Notes under the pieces: generated by a model
The model's database searches: none
Told to the model about the DNA's origin: nothing
What the model saw: the letters and a program-made list of their open reading frames with translations, nothing else
Made by a program: the position numbers and the translations under genes
Shown: positions 1 through 6,314 of the stretch, in pieces
Position numbering within the stretch: the stretch's first letter is position 1
Layout of the letters: each line of letters starts with the position of its first letter
Source: Chloroflexota bacterium
GTDB taxonomy: Bacteria; Chloroflexota; Anaerolineae; Aggregatilineales; Phototrophicaceae
Direction: 5' to 3'
Assembly (NCBI GenBank): GCA_023392115.1
Contig: JAEVZT010000214.1
Location: 1 to 7,221 of the forward strand
DNA: 7,221 bases

Positions 1-766
1 CCCACAGGCTGATCGACGTTTCGGGCTGCGTGACTTCCGTCAGACGCCCGAAAAAGACGTCAGGACGCTGGGCGGCGTAAACTGCCATTGGCGCGGCGAC
101 GATAGCCAGCACGCCGAAAAAGATGAACCCCTGACGCAGACGCGCGCGCCAGTTCGCCCGGTCGGCGATCAGCAGCACGAGCGCGGCGATCAGCAGCCAC
201 AGCGGGAACAGCCGCGAAGAGTTGTAGGTGTAGAGCGCTAGTCCGGCGAACGCGCCGCCGATCGCCAGCCACAGCCAGTCACGCCGGGGGACGCGCAGCC
301 CGCGCCACAGGAACGCCAGCGCCAGCGCCTGACACATCGGCAGCGTCACGGCGCGGAACGCCTGACGCGCCAGCCAGACCTGCGGGAACGAGAGCGCGAT
401 CAGCACGCCGATCGCCAGCCCGACGATCCAGCCGCGCCGCCCGCGAAACATCAGCCGACCGAGCGCGATTGACGCGGCGACGGTGATCAGGTTGCAAAAG
501 GCGCTGGTGACGCGCAGGGTGAAAACGCTGTCGCCGATCAGGTGGAGCATCGGCGCGTTGAGGTACATATACAGCACTTCGCGCCCCTGATAGGCTTCAA
601 CCATCGGAAAGAAGCGCGCGCCGCCGAAGGCAATGCTGCGCGAGATCAGTAGGTAGACCGCTTCGTCGTAGTGAGGTCCGGGGGGATAGGTTGCGAGCTG
701 CCACAGGCGCAAGAACGATGCCGTTAGTAAGATGAGCGTCGCCAGCGCCAGAAAACGCTTGTGCAT
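1..766 (-). CDS. GT39-like polytopic membrane glycosyltransferase, N-terminal part (runs off left edge)
   Basis: Reading the minus strand from the ATG at 766-764 gives 255 codons without a stop to the window edge. The protein opens with a hydrophobic helix (about residues 5-25) followed by PPGPHYDEAVY at 28-38. The Asp34-Glu35 pair in the first external loop is the acidic motif expected of the GT39/ArnT/PMT group of GT-C glycosyltransferases, which use polyprenyl-phosphate-linked sugars. Next comes AYQGREVLYMYLNAP (58-72), resembling the family's conserved loop, and then several membrane helices (about 93-107, 113-128, 141-155, 165-180, 186-201, 213-231). The YTYNSSRLFPLW stretch (179-190) is also typical. 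The role is probably transfer of a sugar to a cell-surface lipid or protein; the acceptor cannot be told. There is no strong ribosome site before the ATG. It is divergent from sucC. The C-terminal part is outside the window, so total length is unknown. Confidence 0.85.
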   Translation of the reverse strand, partial: MHKRFLALATLILLTASFLRLWQLATYPPGPHYDEAVYLLISRSIAFGGARFFPMVEAYQGREVLYMYLNAPMLHLIGDSVFTLRVTSAFCNLITVAASIALGRLMFRGRRGWIVGLAIGVLIALSFPQVWLARQAFRAVTLPMCQALALAFLWRGLRVPRRDWLWLAIGGAFAGLALYTYNSSRLFPLWLLIAALVLLIADRANWRARLRQGFIFFGVLAIVAAPMAVYAAQRPDVFFGRLTEVTQPETSISLW

Positions 767-776
767 CGTATTAATC

Positions 777-876
777 CGTGAAATTCGGCGCAAAAATAAC
801 ATGGTGAGTCGTGCGCCGCAATCAACGCTTTCCCTACGCTTTCGGCTGCTTATGCACTTTTGCGAATGATTTCACG
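777..876. repeat. imperfect 19-nt inverted repeat in the divergent intergenic region
   Basis: The left arm 777-795 (CGTGAAATTCGGCGCAAAA) and the reverse complement of the right arm 858-876 (CGTGAAATCATTCGCAAAA) agree at 15 of 19 positions, centred at 826.5. The right arm covers the -35 box of the predicted sucC promoter. The left arm lies just downstream of a weak minus-strand promoter candidate for the glycosyltransferase (TTGATT at 825-820, 18-nt spacer, TGTTAT at 801-796). This could be an operator pair for a shared regulator. It is inferred from symmetry alone; no family of regulator is recognised. Confidence 0.4.
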
Positions 877-888
877 ATACGGCATAAT
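860..888 (+). promoter_or_regulatory. sigma70-type promoter for sucCD
   Basis: A -35 box TTGCGA (860-865, 4 of 6 consensus bases) is followed after exactly 17 nt by a -10 box CATAAT (883-888, 5 of 6). Transcription would start near 895, giving a leader of about 90 nt before the TTG start of sucC. It is the best-spaced promoter pair I see in the 220-nt divergent gap. Confidence 0.5.
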
Positions 889-974
889 TTCGACCAACTG
901 ATTCACGTCGTGTTATGGATACTTGGCAATTGGCTTTCCGCGCGGCTGTAGGTCGCCTACCGCTGACTGCCTAT

Positions 975-980
975 AGGAGG
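975..980 (+). promoter_or_regulatory. ribosome binding site that sets the sucC start
   Basis: AGGAGG ends 6 nt before TTG at 987-989. This perfect Shine-Dalgarno is what makes the TTG, rather than the in-frame ATG at 915, the likely start. It overlaps the 8-nt palindrome CCTATAGG (970-977). A small hairpin GTAGG-TCG-CCTAC sits just upstream at 948-960. Confidence 0.85.
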
Positions 981-986
981 TCTTCT

Positions 987-2132
987 TTGGATCTGTTCGA
1001 ATATCAGGGCAAACAGTATTTTGCTCGCTTTGACATCCCCGTACCGAGCGGCGAGGTCGCGGAGACGGTCGACGCCGCCGTCGCTGCCGCCGACGCCATC
1101 GGCTATCCGGTGGTGATCAAGGCGCAGGTGCAGGTCGGCGGGCGCGGCAAGGCGGGCGGCATCAAGCTGGCGCAGAACGCCGACGAAGCCCGTCTGCACG
1201 CGGGAAACATCCTCGGCATGGACATCAAAGGGCACACCGTTCGCCGCCTGTGGGTTGAAAGCGCGTCAGACATCGCCCGCGAATACTACGCCTCGTTCAC
1301 GCTCGACCGCAGCGCCAAGCAGTATCTGGGCATGCTGTCGGCGAAGGGCGGCGTTGACATCGAGCAGGTGGCGGAGGAAGACCCGCAGGCGATCGCGCGT
1401 TTGCACATCAACCCGATCGACGGCTTGAGCGAGGAAACCGCCCGCGACTGGGTGCGGCGCGCCAACCTTGATCCCGAAGCGTTCGAGGGCACGGTCAGCA
1501 TCCTGCTCAGACTGTACGACTGCTTCGTGCGCGGTGACGCCGATCTCGTCGAAATCAACCCGCTGATCCTGTCGAAAGATGGGCGCGTGTATGCGCTCGA
1601 CGCAAAGGTGTCACTTGATGACAGCGCCGCGCCGCTGCATCCTGAATGGGGCGAATTTGGCGGCGCGGAAGTCACCGACGAGCGCGAGCGGCTGGCGAAG
1701 GAAAAAGGCTTGCAGTACATCGGCTTGAGCGGCACGGTTGGCATTATCGCCAACGGCGCGGGGCTGGCGATGAGCACGCTCGACACGGTGACGCAGGTCG
1801 GCGGCAGCGCTGCCAACTTCCTCGACATCGGCGGCGGGGCGAATGCCGAAGTTGTCGCCAACGCGCTGACGGTCATCAACACCGATCCGAACGTCAAGGC
1901 GATCTTGATTAATATCTTCGGCGGCGTGACGCGCGGTGATGAAGTCGCGCGCGGGATCGTCGAAGCTCTGAGCCGCGTCGAACTGCACGCGCCGCTGATC
2001 GTGCGGCTCGATGGCACGAACGCGCAAGAGGGGCATGAAATCCTCGCGCAAGGGGCGGCAGGACGTTTGATCTTGCAGCCGACGATGCTCGATGCGGCGC
2101 GTAAAGCGGTTGAACTGGCTGGAGGCAGATAA
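987..2132 (+). CDS. sucC: Succinyl-CoA synthetase (ADP- or GDP-forming) beta subunit
   Basis: This is the ATP-grasp subunit of succinyl-CoA synthetase, which interconverts succinyl-CoA + NDP + phosphate and succinate + CoA + NTP in the TCA cycle in the cytoplasm. With the TTG start at 987 it is 381 residues, close to the roughly 388 of the E. coli enzyme, and begins LDLFEYQGKQYF, the family N-terminus. Visible motifs are the ATP-grasp segment IKAQVQVGGRGK (44-55) and the metal-binding region LVEINPL (187-193, with Asn191) plus LDAK (204-207, with Asp205). The C-terminal ligase domain has ANFLDIGGGA (276-285) and IFGGVTRGDEVARG (310-323). The frame stays open for 24 codons upstream to an ATG at 915, but that extension does not resemble SucC and has no ribosome site. 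sucD follows after 2 nt. Nucleotide preference (ATP or GTP) cannot be read with confidence. Confidence 0.97.
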   Translation: MDLFEYQGKQYFARFDIPVPSGEVAETVDAAVAAADAIGYPVVIKAQVQVGGRGKAGGIKLAQNADEARLHAGNILGMDIKGHTVRRLWVESASDIAREYYASFTLDRSAKQYLGMLSAKGGVDIEQVAEEDPQAIARLHINPIDGLSEETARDWVRRANLDPEAFEGTVSILLRLYDCFVRGDADLVEINPLILSKDGRVYALDAKVSLDDSAAPLHPEWGEFGGAEVTDERERLAKEKGLQYIGLSGTVGIIANGAGLAMSTLDTVTQVGGSAANFLDIGGGANAEVVANALTVINTDPNVKAILINIFGGVTRGDEVARGIVEALSRVELHAPLIVRLDGTNAQEGHEILAQGAAGRLILQPTMLDAARKAVELAGGR

Positions 2133-2134
2133 CC

Positions 2135-3019
2135 ATGTCGATTTTCGTAGATGAAACCACCCGTGTCGTCGTGCAGGGGCTAACGGGGCGGCAGGGGCGC
2201 TACTACGGTCTGCTCAACCGCGCGTATGGGACGAACATTGTCGCCGGGACGAACCCGCAGAAAGCCGGGACGGACGTCGAAGGCATCCCGATTTACGCCA
2301 GCGTCCGCGAAGCCGTCGAGAAGGAAGGCGCGAACGCCTCATTCATCATCGTACCGGCGAGCGTTGCCGCCGATGCCATCATGGAAGCGGCGGAAGGTGG
2401 CGTCCCGTTCATCGTCTGCGTGACCGAACACGTCCCGATGCATCAGCAGGCGGAAGTCTACAACCGCCTCAAGCGCGACTTCCCGAATACGCGCCTGCTC
2501 GGTCCGAACTGTTCCGGCATTCTGAGCGCGGGCAAGTGCAACATCGGCTTCACGCCGACGAACGTCGCCACGCCCGGCGGTCCTGCCGGGATCGTCAGCC
2601 GGTCGGGGACGCTGGCGTACCAGTCGATCTTCGAGCTGACGCAGAAGGGCATCGGGCAGACGACGTGCGTCGGCATCGGCGGCGATCCGGTACCCGGCAC
2701 GAGCTTCATCGACTGCTTACAGGCGTTTGAAGCCGATCCGGAGACGCAAGCCGTGATCATGATCGGCGAGATTGGCGGGTCGCAGGAAGAAGAAGCGGCT
2801 GAATACATCCGCCGCGAGATGAAGAAGCCGGTCGTCGCCTACATCGCCGGAGTCACGGCGCCGCCCGGTCGCAAGATGGGTCACGCGGGGGCGATCATCT
2901 CCGGCTCGAAGGGGACGGCGCAGGCGAAGATGGACGCGCTGCAGAGCGCGGGCGTGCGCGTCGCGCTCAATCCTACCCAGCTCGGCGACTTGATGGCAGA
3001 GGCGCTGGCGACGGTGTAG
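2135..3019 (+). CDS. sucD: Succinyl-CoA synthetase alpha subunit
   Basis: This is the CoA-binding, phosphohistidine-carrying subunit that pairs with SucC. It has 294 residues, near the 289 of E. coli SucD. The N-terminal Rossmann-type CoA domain has [11 protein letters not shown] (11-21). It is followed by GPNCSG (123-128), SRSGTLAYQ, and [14 protein letters not shown] (180-193). Glu212 lies in GEIGG. The catalytic His250 lies in GHAGAI and is phosphorylated in the reaction. All the catalytic residues I would look for are present. The ATG is preceded by GGAGG at 2121-2125, inside the end of sucC, so translation is probably coupled to sucC. Transcription would end at the hairpin at 3124-3145. 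Confidence 0.98.
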   Translation: MSIFVDETTRVVVQGLTGRQGRYYGLLNRAYGTNIVAGTNPQKAGTDVEGIPIYASVREAVEKEGANASFIIVPASVAADAIMEAAEGGVPFIVCVTEHVPMHQQAEVYNRLKRDFPNTRLLGPNCSGILSAGKCNIGFTPTNVATPGGPAGIVSRSGTLAYQSIFELTQKGIGQTTCVGIGGDPVPGTSFIDCLQAFEADPETQAVIMIGEIGGSQEEEAAEYIRREMKKPVVAYIAGVTAPPGRKMGHAGAIISGSKGTAQAKMDALQSAGVRVALNPTQLGDLMAEALATV

Positions 3020-3067
3020 GCGCTAGACCGACGCAACGAGTGGTGAATGGACGTGCACTGCTTTGCC

Positions 3068-3090
3068 GCCTGACGCTGAAAGCATCAGGC
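3068..3090. other. stem-loop downstream of sucD
   Basis: GCCTGA (3068-3073) pairs with TCAGGC (3085-3090). Inside it, after a C/A mismatch, GCT (3075-3077) pairs with AGC (3081-3083) around a GAA loop. There is no T-run on the plus side, so it is not an intrinsic terminator by itself. It may protect or trim the 3' end of the sucCD transcript. Confidence 0.5.
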
Positions 3091-3095
3091 TGACG

Positions 3096-3118
3096 AAAAA
3101 AAGCCCCGTGAACGGGGC
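3096..3118 (-). terminator. intrinsic terminator for the hsp20 transcript
   Basis: On the minus strand GCCCCG-TTCA-CGGGGC (3118-3103) is a perfect 6-bp hairpin with a 4-nt loop. It is followed directly by seven T (plus-strand A-run 3096-3102). It lies about 75 nt past the stop of the Hsp20 gene and faces the sucCD terminator. Confidence 0.85.
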
Positions 3119-3123
3119 AGGTT

Positions 3124-3145
3124 AGCCCGCTTGAGCGGGCTTTTT
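3124..3145 (+). terminator. intrinsic terminator for sucCD
   Basis: AGCCCGC (3124-3130) pairs perfectly with GCGGGCT (3135-3141) around TTGA. The hairpin runs into a T-tract through 3145. It lies about 105 nt past the sucD stop, with only 5 nt between it and the oppositely oriented hsp20 terminator hairpin. Confidence 0.88.
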
Positions 3146-3150
3146 ATCGA

Positions 3151-3178
3151 GCAGCCGGCGGCTTTTAGCCGCCGCTGC
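3151..3178. other. strong GC-rich stem-loop beside the hsp20 stop
   Basis: GCAGC-C-GGCGGC (3151-3162) pairs with GCCGCC-GCTGC (3168-3178), giving 11 base pairs with one bulged C, around the loop TTTTA. There is no T-run on either strand, so it is not a classical terminator. In the hsp20 mRNA it would sit 14 nt after the stop and could stabilise the 3' end. It may also be a copy of a dispersed palindromic repeat, which one window cannot show. Confidence 0.55.
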
Positions 3179-3192
3179 CGTTCGCGTTTCGC

Positions 3193-3660
3193 TTACTGCT
3201 GATGCCCATTGCTCGAACGCGCCTTGACGGTGATGGTGCGCGGCTGCGCCTCCGGCGACTTGGGCAGCGTCAGGGTCAGGACGCCGTCCTCGTAATTGGC
3301 ATCGGCGTTCGGGAAGTCGATGTTCTGCGGCAGGCGCAGGCGGCGCGTGAAGCGACCGTAGCGGCGTTCCTTGATCAGCGAGCGCTCGCCTTCGCGCTCG
3401 GACGTGTGCTCAGGAATTTCTGCGTCGATCAGCAGGTACTCGCCTTCCTGACGGATGTTGATGTTCTCCGGCTTCACGCCCGGCAGCTCCGTCGAGACGG
3501 TGTACCTGTTTTCGTCCTCGTGTACGTCAATGGCAAGCAGGTTGCCGGTTTGCCGCCCCTCTTCCACGAACGGACGCCAATCCTCGAAGAAGCGATCCAT
3601 CATGTTCTGCATTGCCGCCATCTCGCGGAAGGGATTCCAACGTGTGATACTATTCGCCAT
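3193..3660 (-). CDS. Small heat-shock protein, Hsp20/alpha-crystallin family
   Basis: This is an ATP-independent cytoplasmic holdase that binds unfolding proteins and hands them to ATP-dependent chaperones. Its 155 residues are usual for bacterial Hsp20. A short N-terminal arm (1-40, with WNPFREMAAMQNMMDRFF at 8-25) resembles the start of many bacterial small heat-shock proteins. The alpha-crystallin domain spans about 42-134, with ELPGVKPENI (58-67) and the hallmark A-x4-GVLTLTLPK (121-134). The C-terminal tail carries the I-x-V oligomerisation motif (Ile143-Val145). AGGAGG at 3672-3667 stands 6 nt before the ATG and fixes the start. The leader can fold over this site (see the leader entry), suggesting heat control at translation. 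The gene converges on sucCD and has its own terminator. Confidence 0.96.
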   Translation of the reverse strand: MANSITRWNPFREMAAMQNMMDRFFEDWRPFVEEGRQTGNLLAIDVHEDENRYTVSTELPGVKPENINIRQEGEYLLIDAEIPEHTSEREGERSLIKERRYGRFTRRLRLPQNIDFPNADANYEDGVLTLTLPKSPEAQPRTITVKARSSNGHQQ

Positions 3661-3699
3661 GATTATCCTCCTAATCAGCTATCCTTTAGGATTACAATC
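3660..3699 (-). promoter_or_regulatory. hsp20 leader with ribosome site in a hairpin; candidate RNA thermometer
   Basis: In the minus-strand mRNA, UGAUUA (3677-3672), GGAGGA (3671-3666) and UAAUCA (3665-3660) form a perfect 6-bp A/U-rich hairpin. Its loop is the Shine-Dalgarno core and its last base is the A of AUG. An alternative longer pairing exists: GAUU (3699-3696) plus AUCCU (3692-3688) can pair with AGGAU plus AAUC (3669-3661). That makes 9 bp with a 3-nt bulge and buries half of the ribosome site. Weak, melting-prone helices over the ribosome site of an hsp20 gene are how ROSE-type and fourU RNA thermometers work. This leader does not match either class exactly, and no well-spaced promoter is evident upstream. 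Confidence 0.4.
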
Positions 3700-3781
3700 T
3701 ATATTCGATCCTAGGCGGGCAGTATCAGAATCACGTCGGAATAACATAAAAAATCTGTCAAATTTTGTTGAGGTGGCGCGG

Positions 3782-4327
3782 CTATTTCGCCCGCTGGTTG
3801 AAGCGCCGGTCGAAGGTTTCAGTCGGCAGCCACGAGTCAGCTTCTTCGTGATCGGCGGGCGCGGCGCTCAGTAAGACGCGCCCATCCGGCTCTTCGAGGT
3901 AATAGACGAGATATTCGCGGTCGATGCGCAGGGGCAGCGACGGCGCGAGCTTGCGTTTGAACGGGAACGGTTCGTCAGCCGCCGTGTAGAAGACCGGCGG
4001 TTTCCAGAATGCCCACCATGCGTTCTGCGCGACTCCCGCGTACAGCCGTCCGAAATGCACCGGCGCACGGGCGTAGCGGCGGGCGCGCAAAACGGCGGGG
4101 ATGGCGAGAATCAGCGCGACGATCACAATCAGCAGTGGCAGGAAGCGCACCAGCGCGACCATGCGCACGCCGAACACGAGCAGCACCGGCGCGAGCAGCA
4201 GCAGCAGCGGGATCAGCGGCTGAACGATCATGTCGATCCACTGCGCCGGCGCGAGCTTACCTTCACGGTTGGCGCGCAGCCGTTCACGCATCTCCGGTAC
4301 GACGAGGTCGCGCTTGCGTTTTTCCAT
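3782..4327 (-). CDS. Unrecognised protein with two membrane helices
   Basis: I do not recognise this 181-residue protein. It has a charged N-terminal segment (1-30, rich in Lys, Arg and Glu) and two closely spaced hydrophobic helices (about 33-54 and 61-80). An Arg-rich stretch follows (RARRYARAPV, 81-90). The polar C-terminal region (about 90-181) has aromatic patches (NAWWAFWKPPVFY at 102-114) and probable beta strands (EYLVYYLEEPDGRVLLSA, 138-155). The short loop between helices and the positive charges on both flanks suggest a helical hairpin with both ends in the cytoplasm. Codon use looks like that of its neighbours, and antisense frames are poorer candidates. It starts 63 nt after the kinase gene on the same strand, so it may be cotranscribed with it. 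The ribosome site is weak, and Met13 is an alternative start. Confidence 0.75.
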   Translation of the reverse strand: MEKRKRDLVVPEMRERLRANREGKLAPAQWIDMIVQPLIPLLLLLAPVLLVFGVRMVALVRFLPLLIVIVALILAIPAVLRARRYARAPVHFGRLYAGVAQNAWWAFWKPPVFYTAADEPFPFKRKLAPSLPLRIDREYLVYYLEEPDGRVLLSAAPADHEEADSWLPTETFDRRFNQRAK

Positions 4328-4368
4328 CCTGCCTGTTGCCTTCCCTGTAAACCGTGCAACAGCAGGAC

Positions 4369-4374
4369 ATTATA
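4369..4374 (-). promoter_or_regulatory. possible -10 box for the two-helix protein gene
   Basis: A perfect TATAAT reads on the minus strand in the 63-nt gap after the kinase gene. No -35-like box stands 16-18 nt upstream, and there is no extended -10 TG, so this is a weak internal promoter candidate at best. Confidence 0.25.
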
Positions 4375-4390
4375 CCCCACGGGCGCGGAG

Positions 4391-6301
4391 TTAGCCGGAC
4401 GATTCAGCGGTAATAATGTCGCCAACGGGTAGGAGCAGGGTTTGCGGTACGCTGCCGCCGCCCAGCAGTTTCACGACTGCCTGCACGCTCGCGCGACCAA
4501 GCTGTTCCACGTCGATGTTCTTGCCGGCGCGCAGGAAGTAGCCGTCGTCGATGTATCCGAGCGCCTCGTCTTCGGCAATCGTGCCGACGACGGCGACCGA
4601 GTCGGGATCAACGCCTGCACGAGCCAGCCCATCAACAGCGCCCATTGTCAGCGTGTTGCTGACAGACACGATCATGTCGAACGACGTGCCATCATCGACG
4701 AGCTGCTGGACGATCGCTGCTCCGTCAGCGCGCGACGCGCCGTCCATCCGCGCGACAATCGTGCTGTTGGGCGCGTACTGTCGCACGCTGTCTTCCATCC
4801 CCTGAAGGATCGACTCAACGCCTTCAGCCTGCGCGTAGTACGCAAGGACGATGTTCGCTTCACCGTCCATGTGATCGTTGATCCACTGCGCTGCCGCCTC
4901 GCCGAGGGCGTAGCCGCTGCTATAGTCGAGAAGCTCAATGCCGACGCCGTAAGGGATTGACGAGGGGGTGATGAACGCGACAGGCACGCCCTCTTGATGC
5001 ACAGCTTCGAGCGCACTATGCAGCAGCGTCGGGTCAACCTGACACAGGATCAGCGCCTTCGCGCCTTCTAAACGCGCCTGCTCGATCTGCGCCGCCTGTG
5101 AATAGCGATCCATATGCGCGTTGTAGACGCGCAGGTCAAAGCCGTAATCGAACGCCCTGCGTGTCATTTGCTGAAGCATTCGCTCGACATACTCGGCATT
5201 TGTCTCACAGGCGAGATAGGCGATGAAGCCGCTCGCGCCCATGCGCGCAGCTGCTTGGCGAACCTCATCGGGGGAGGGTTCGGCGTTGTCGAGGTTGCCG
5301 ATCACCCCGGCGCGAATGTTTGGCGGCTTGACGGGGGATGGGGCAGCACGCGTGAACCCCAGCGCGAGCAAGATGACGGTGATCAGCGATCCAACAAAGC
5401 CGACGATCAGGCGCGAACGGGGCTGGCGCATGACGGCGGGCAGCTTGAGTTCCGACGTGCTGGTTGTCCCGCTTGAGGTAGCGGCGAGTTCGCGCATCAT
5501 CTCGGTTGCGTTGGAGTAACGCTGCGCCGGGTTTTTCGCCAGTGCCTTCAGAAGCACCGCCTCGGCGGCGGGTGGGATTGAGGGATTGAACGTGCGCGGC
5601 GGCGGCGGCGGGTCGTTGACCTGATGGTAGATTAGTGCCATCAGCCCGTTTTCGGTTGCTTGGAACGGAGGACGCCCGACGAGGGCGTGATAAAGCACGA
5701 CGCCAAGCGAGTAAATGTCCGACCGGCTGTCGATATCGCAGTCAAGCAGGAGTTCCGGCGAGGCGTACAGCGGCGTCCCGATCAAGCCGCCCTGATGCGA
5801 CCATTCAAGCGAGCTGCTCAAGAGTTTCGCCAAGCCGAAATCCGCCAGATAGGCGTTGCCGCCTTCGTCAAGCAGCACATTGCTCGGCTTGATGTCGCGG
5901 TGGATGACGCCGCGGCTGTGGGCGTAATCGAGCGCGCTCGCCAGCTGCGTGAACATCCTGACCGCACGGCTCAGCGACAGCGGTCCTGTTTTCAGCAGCG
6001 CCGCCAGCGACCCGCCGCGCATACAGCGTAGGGCGATATAACCCCGGTCGTCGTCAACGACGCCCGTTTCGTAGACCGGCACGATCGACGGGTGTTCAAG
6101 CCGGGCGATCACGTCGGCTTCGCGTTTGAAGTGTTGGACGGGCGAGCTGCCGTCTTCGGACGCCGGTTCAAGCCGGATGATCTTCAGCACGACCTCGCGC
6201 TGCATCGACGGCTGGTAGGCGCGGTAGACATCGCCAGCCGCACCTCGCCCGATCAATTCTTGTATGACAAAATTGCTGATTTGCGTGTGGTATTCAGCCA
6301 T
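4391..6301 (-). CDS. Transmembrane Ser/Thr protein kinase with a C-terminal periplasmic sugar-binding-protein-like ectodomain
   Basis: This 636-residue protein looks like a one-component receptor kinase. The N-terminal Hanks-type (PknB-like) kinase domain (about 10-272) is complete. It has the glycine loop GRGAAGDV (18-25), ATP-binding Lys40, probable helix-C Glu61, HRDIKPSN (134-141, catalytic Asp136), DFG (154-156), GTPLYASPE (175-183), Asp195 and Arg261. A short linker and the basic stretch RQPRSR (292-297) precede one membrane helix (about 298-317), which puts the kinase inside the cell. The remaining 310 or so residues resemble type I periplasmic binding proteins of the ribose/galactose class (Peripla_BP_4-like). 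Examples are GFIAY (358-362), a Q-x-E-x-A-x4-AKALILCQVDP stretch (405-424), GVPVAFITP (438-446) and a hinge-side region AVVGTIAEDEALGYIDDG (570-587). The ligand is unknown. The start follows a homologous gene by 13 nt, so the two are probably one operon; the ribosome site is weak. Confidence 0.93.
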   Translation of the reverse strand: MAEYHTQISNFVIQELIGRGAAGDVYRAYQPSMQREVVLKIIRLEPASEDGSSPVQHFKREADVIARLEHPSIVPVYETGVVDDDRGYIALRCMRGGSLAALLKTGPLSLSRAVRMFTQLASALDYAHSRGVIHRDIKPSNVLLDEGGNAYLADFGLAKLLSSSLEWSHQGGLIGTPLYASPELLLDCDIDSRSDIYSLGVVLYHALVGRPPFQATENGLMALIYHQVNDPPPPPRTFNPSIPPAAEAVLLKALAKNPAQRYSNATEMMRELAATSSGTTSTSELKLPAVMRQPRSRLIVGFVGSLITVILLALGFTRAAPSPVKPPNIRAGVIGNLDNAEPSPDEVRQAAARMGASGFIAYLACETNAEYVERMLQQMTRRAFDYGFDLRVYNAHMDRYSQAAQIEQARLEGAKALILCQVDPTLLHSALEAVHQEGVPVAFITPSSIPYGVGIELLDYSSGYALGEAAAQWINDHMDGEANIVLAYYAQAEGVESILQGMEDSVRQYAPNSTIVARMDGASRADGAAIVQQLVDDGTSFDMIVSVSNTLTMGAVDGLARAGVDPDSVAVVGTIAEDEALGYIDDGYFLRAGKNIDVEQLGRASVQAVVKLLGGGSVPQTLLLPVGDIITAESSG

Positions 6302-6314
6302 GTGTCTCTATTGT

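Noticed and set aside
60..497. Two short minus-strand open frames (60-272 and 279-497)
   Set aside because: They are Arg/Ala-rich out-of-frame readings on the same strand as the membrane glycosyltransferase, which reads unbroken across both and shows membrane helices and family motifs.
915..986. ATG at 915 as the start of sucC
   Set aside because: The added 24 residues do not resemble SucC and no ribosome site precedes the ATG. TTG at 987 has AGGAGG at ideal distance and gives the family N-terminus.
1286..2017. 243-codon open frame antisense to sucC
   Set aside because: It is a Ser-rich shadow of GC-rich coding DNA. The sense strand is an unmistakable SucC and no ribosome site or family motif supports the antisense frame.
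3202..3714. 170-codon plus-strand frame over hsp20
   Set aside because: It is antisense to a clear Hsp20 with its own ribosome site and terminator, and its composition is Arg/Val/Leu-rich noise.
3756..3761. Perfect TTGACA on the minus strand upstream of hsp20
   Set aside because: At 16-18 nt downstream there is only CGACGT-like sequence and no -10 box, so I do not call a promoter.
3661..3781. CIRCE (HrcA operator) upstream of hsp20
   Set aside because: The TTAGCACTC-N9-GAGTGCTAA pattern is absent from the gap.
4193..4208. Run of AGC/GCA trinucleotides
   Set aside because: It encodes the Leu-rich first membrane helix of the two-helix protein on the minus strand, so it is explained by coding.
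5596..5614. GGC-repeat tract in the kinase gene
   Set aside because: It encodes the Pro-rich stretch DPPPPPR after the kinase G helix, common in bacterial Hanks kinases, and is not a separate repeat element.
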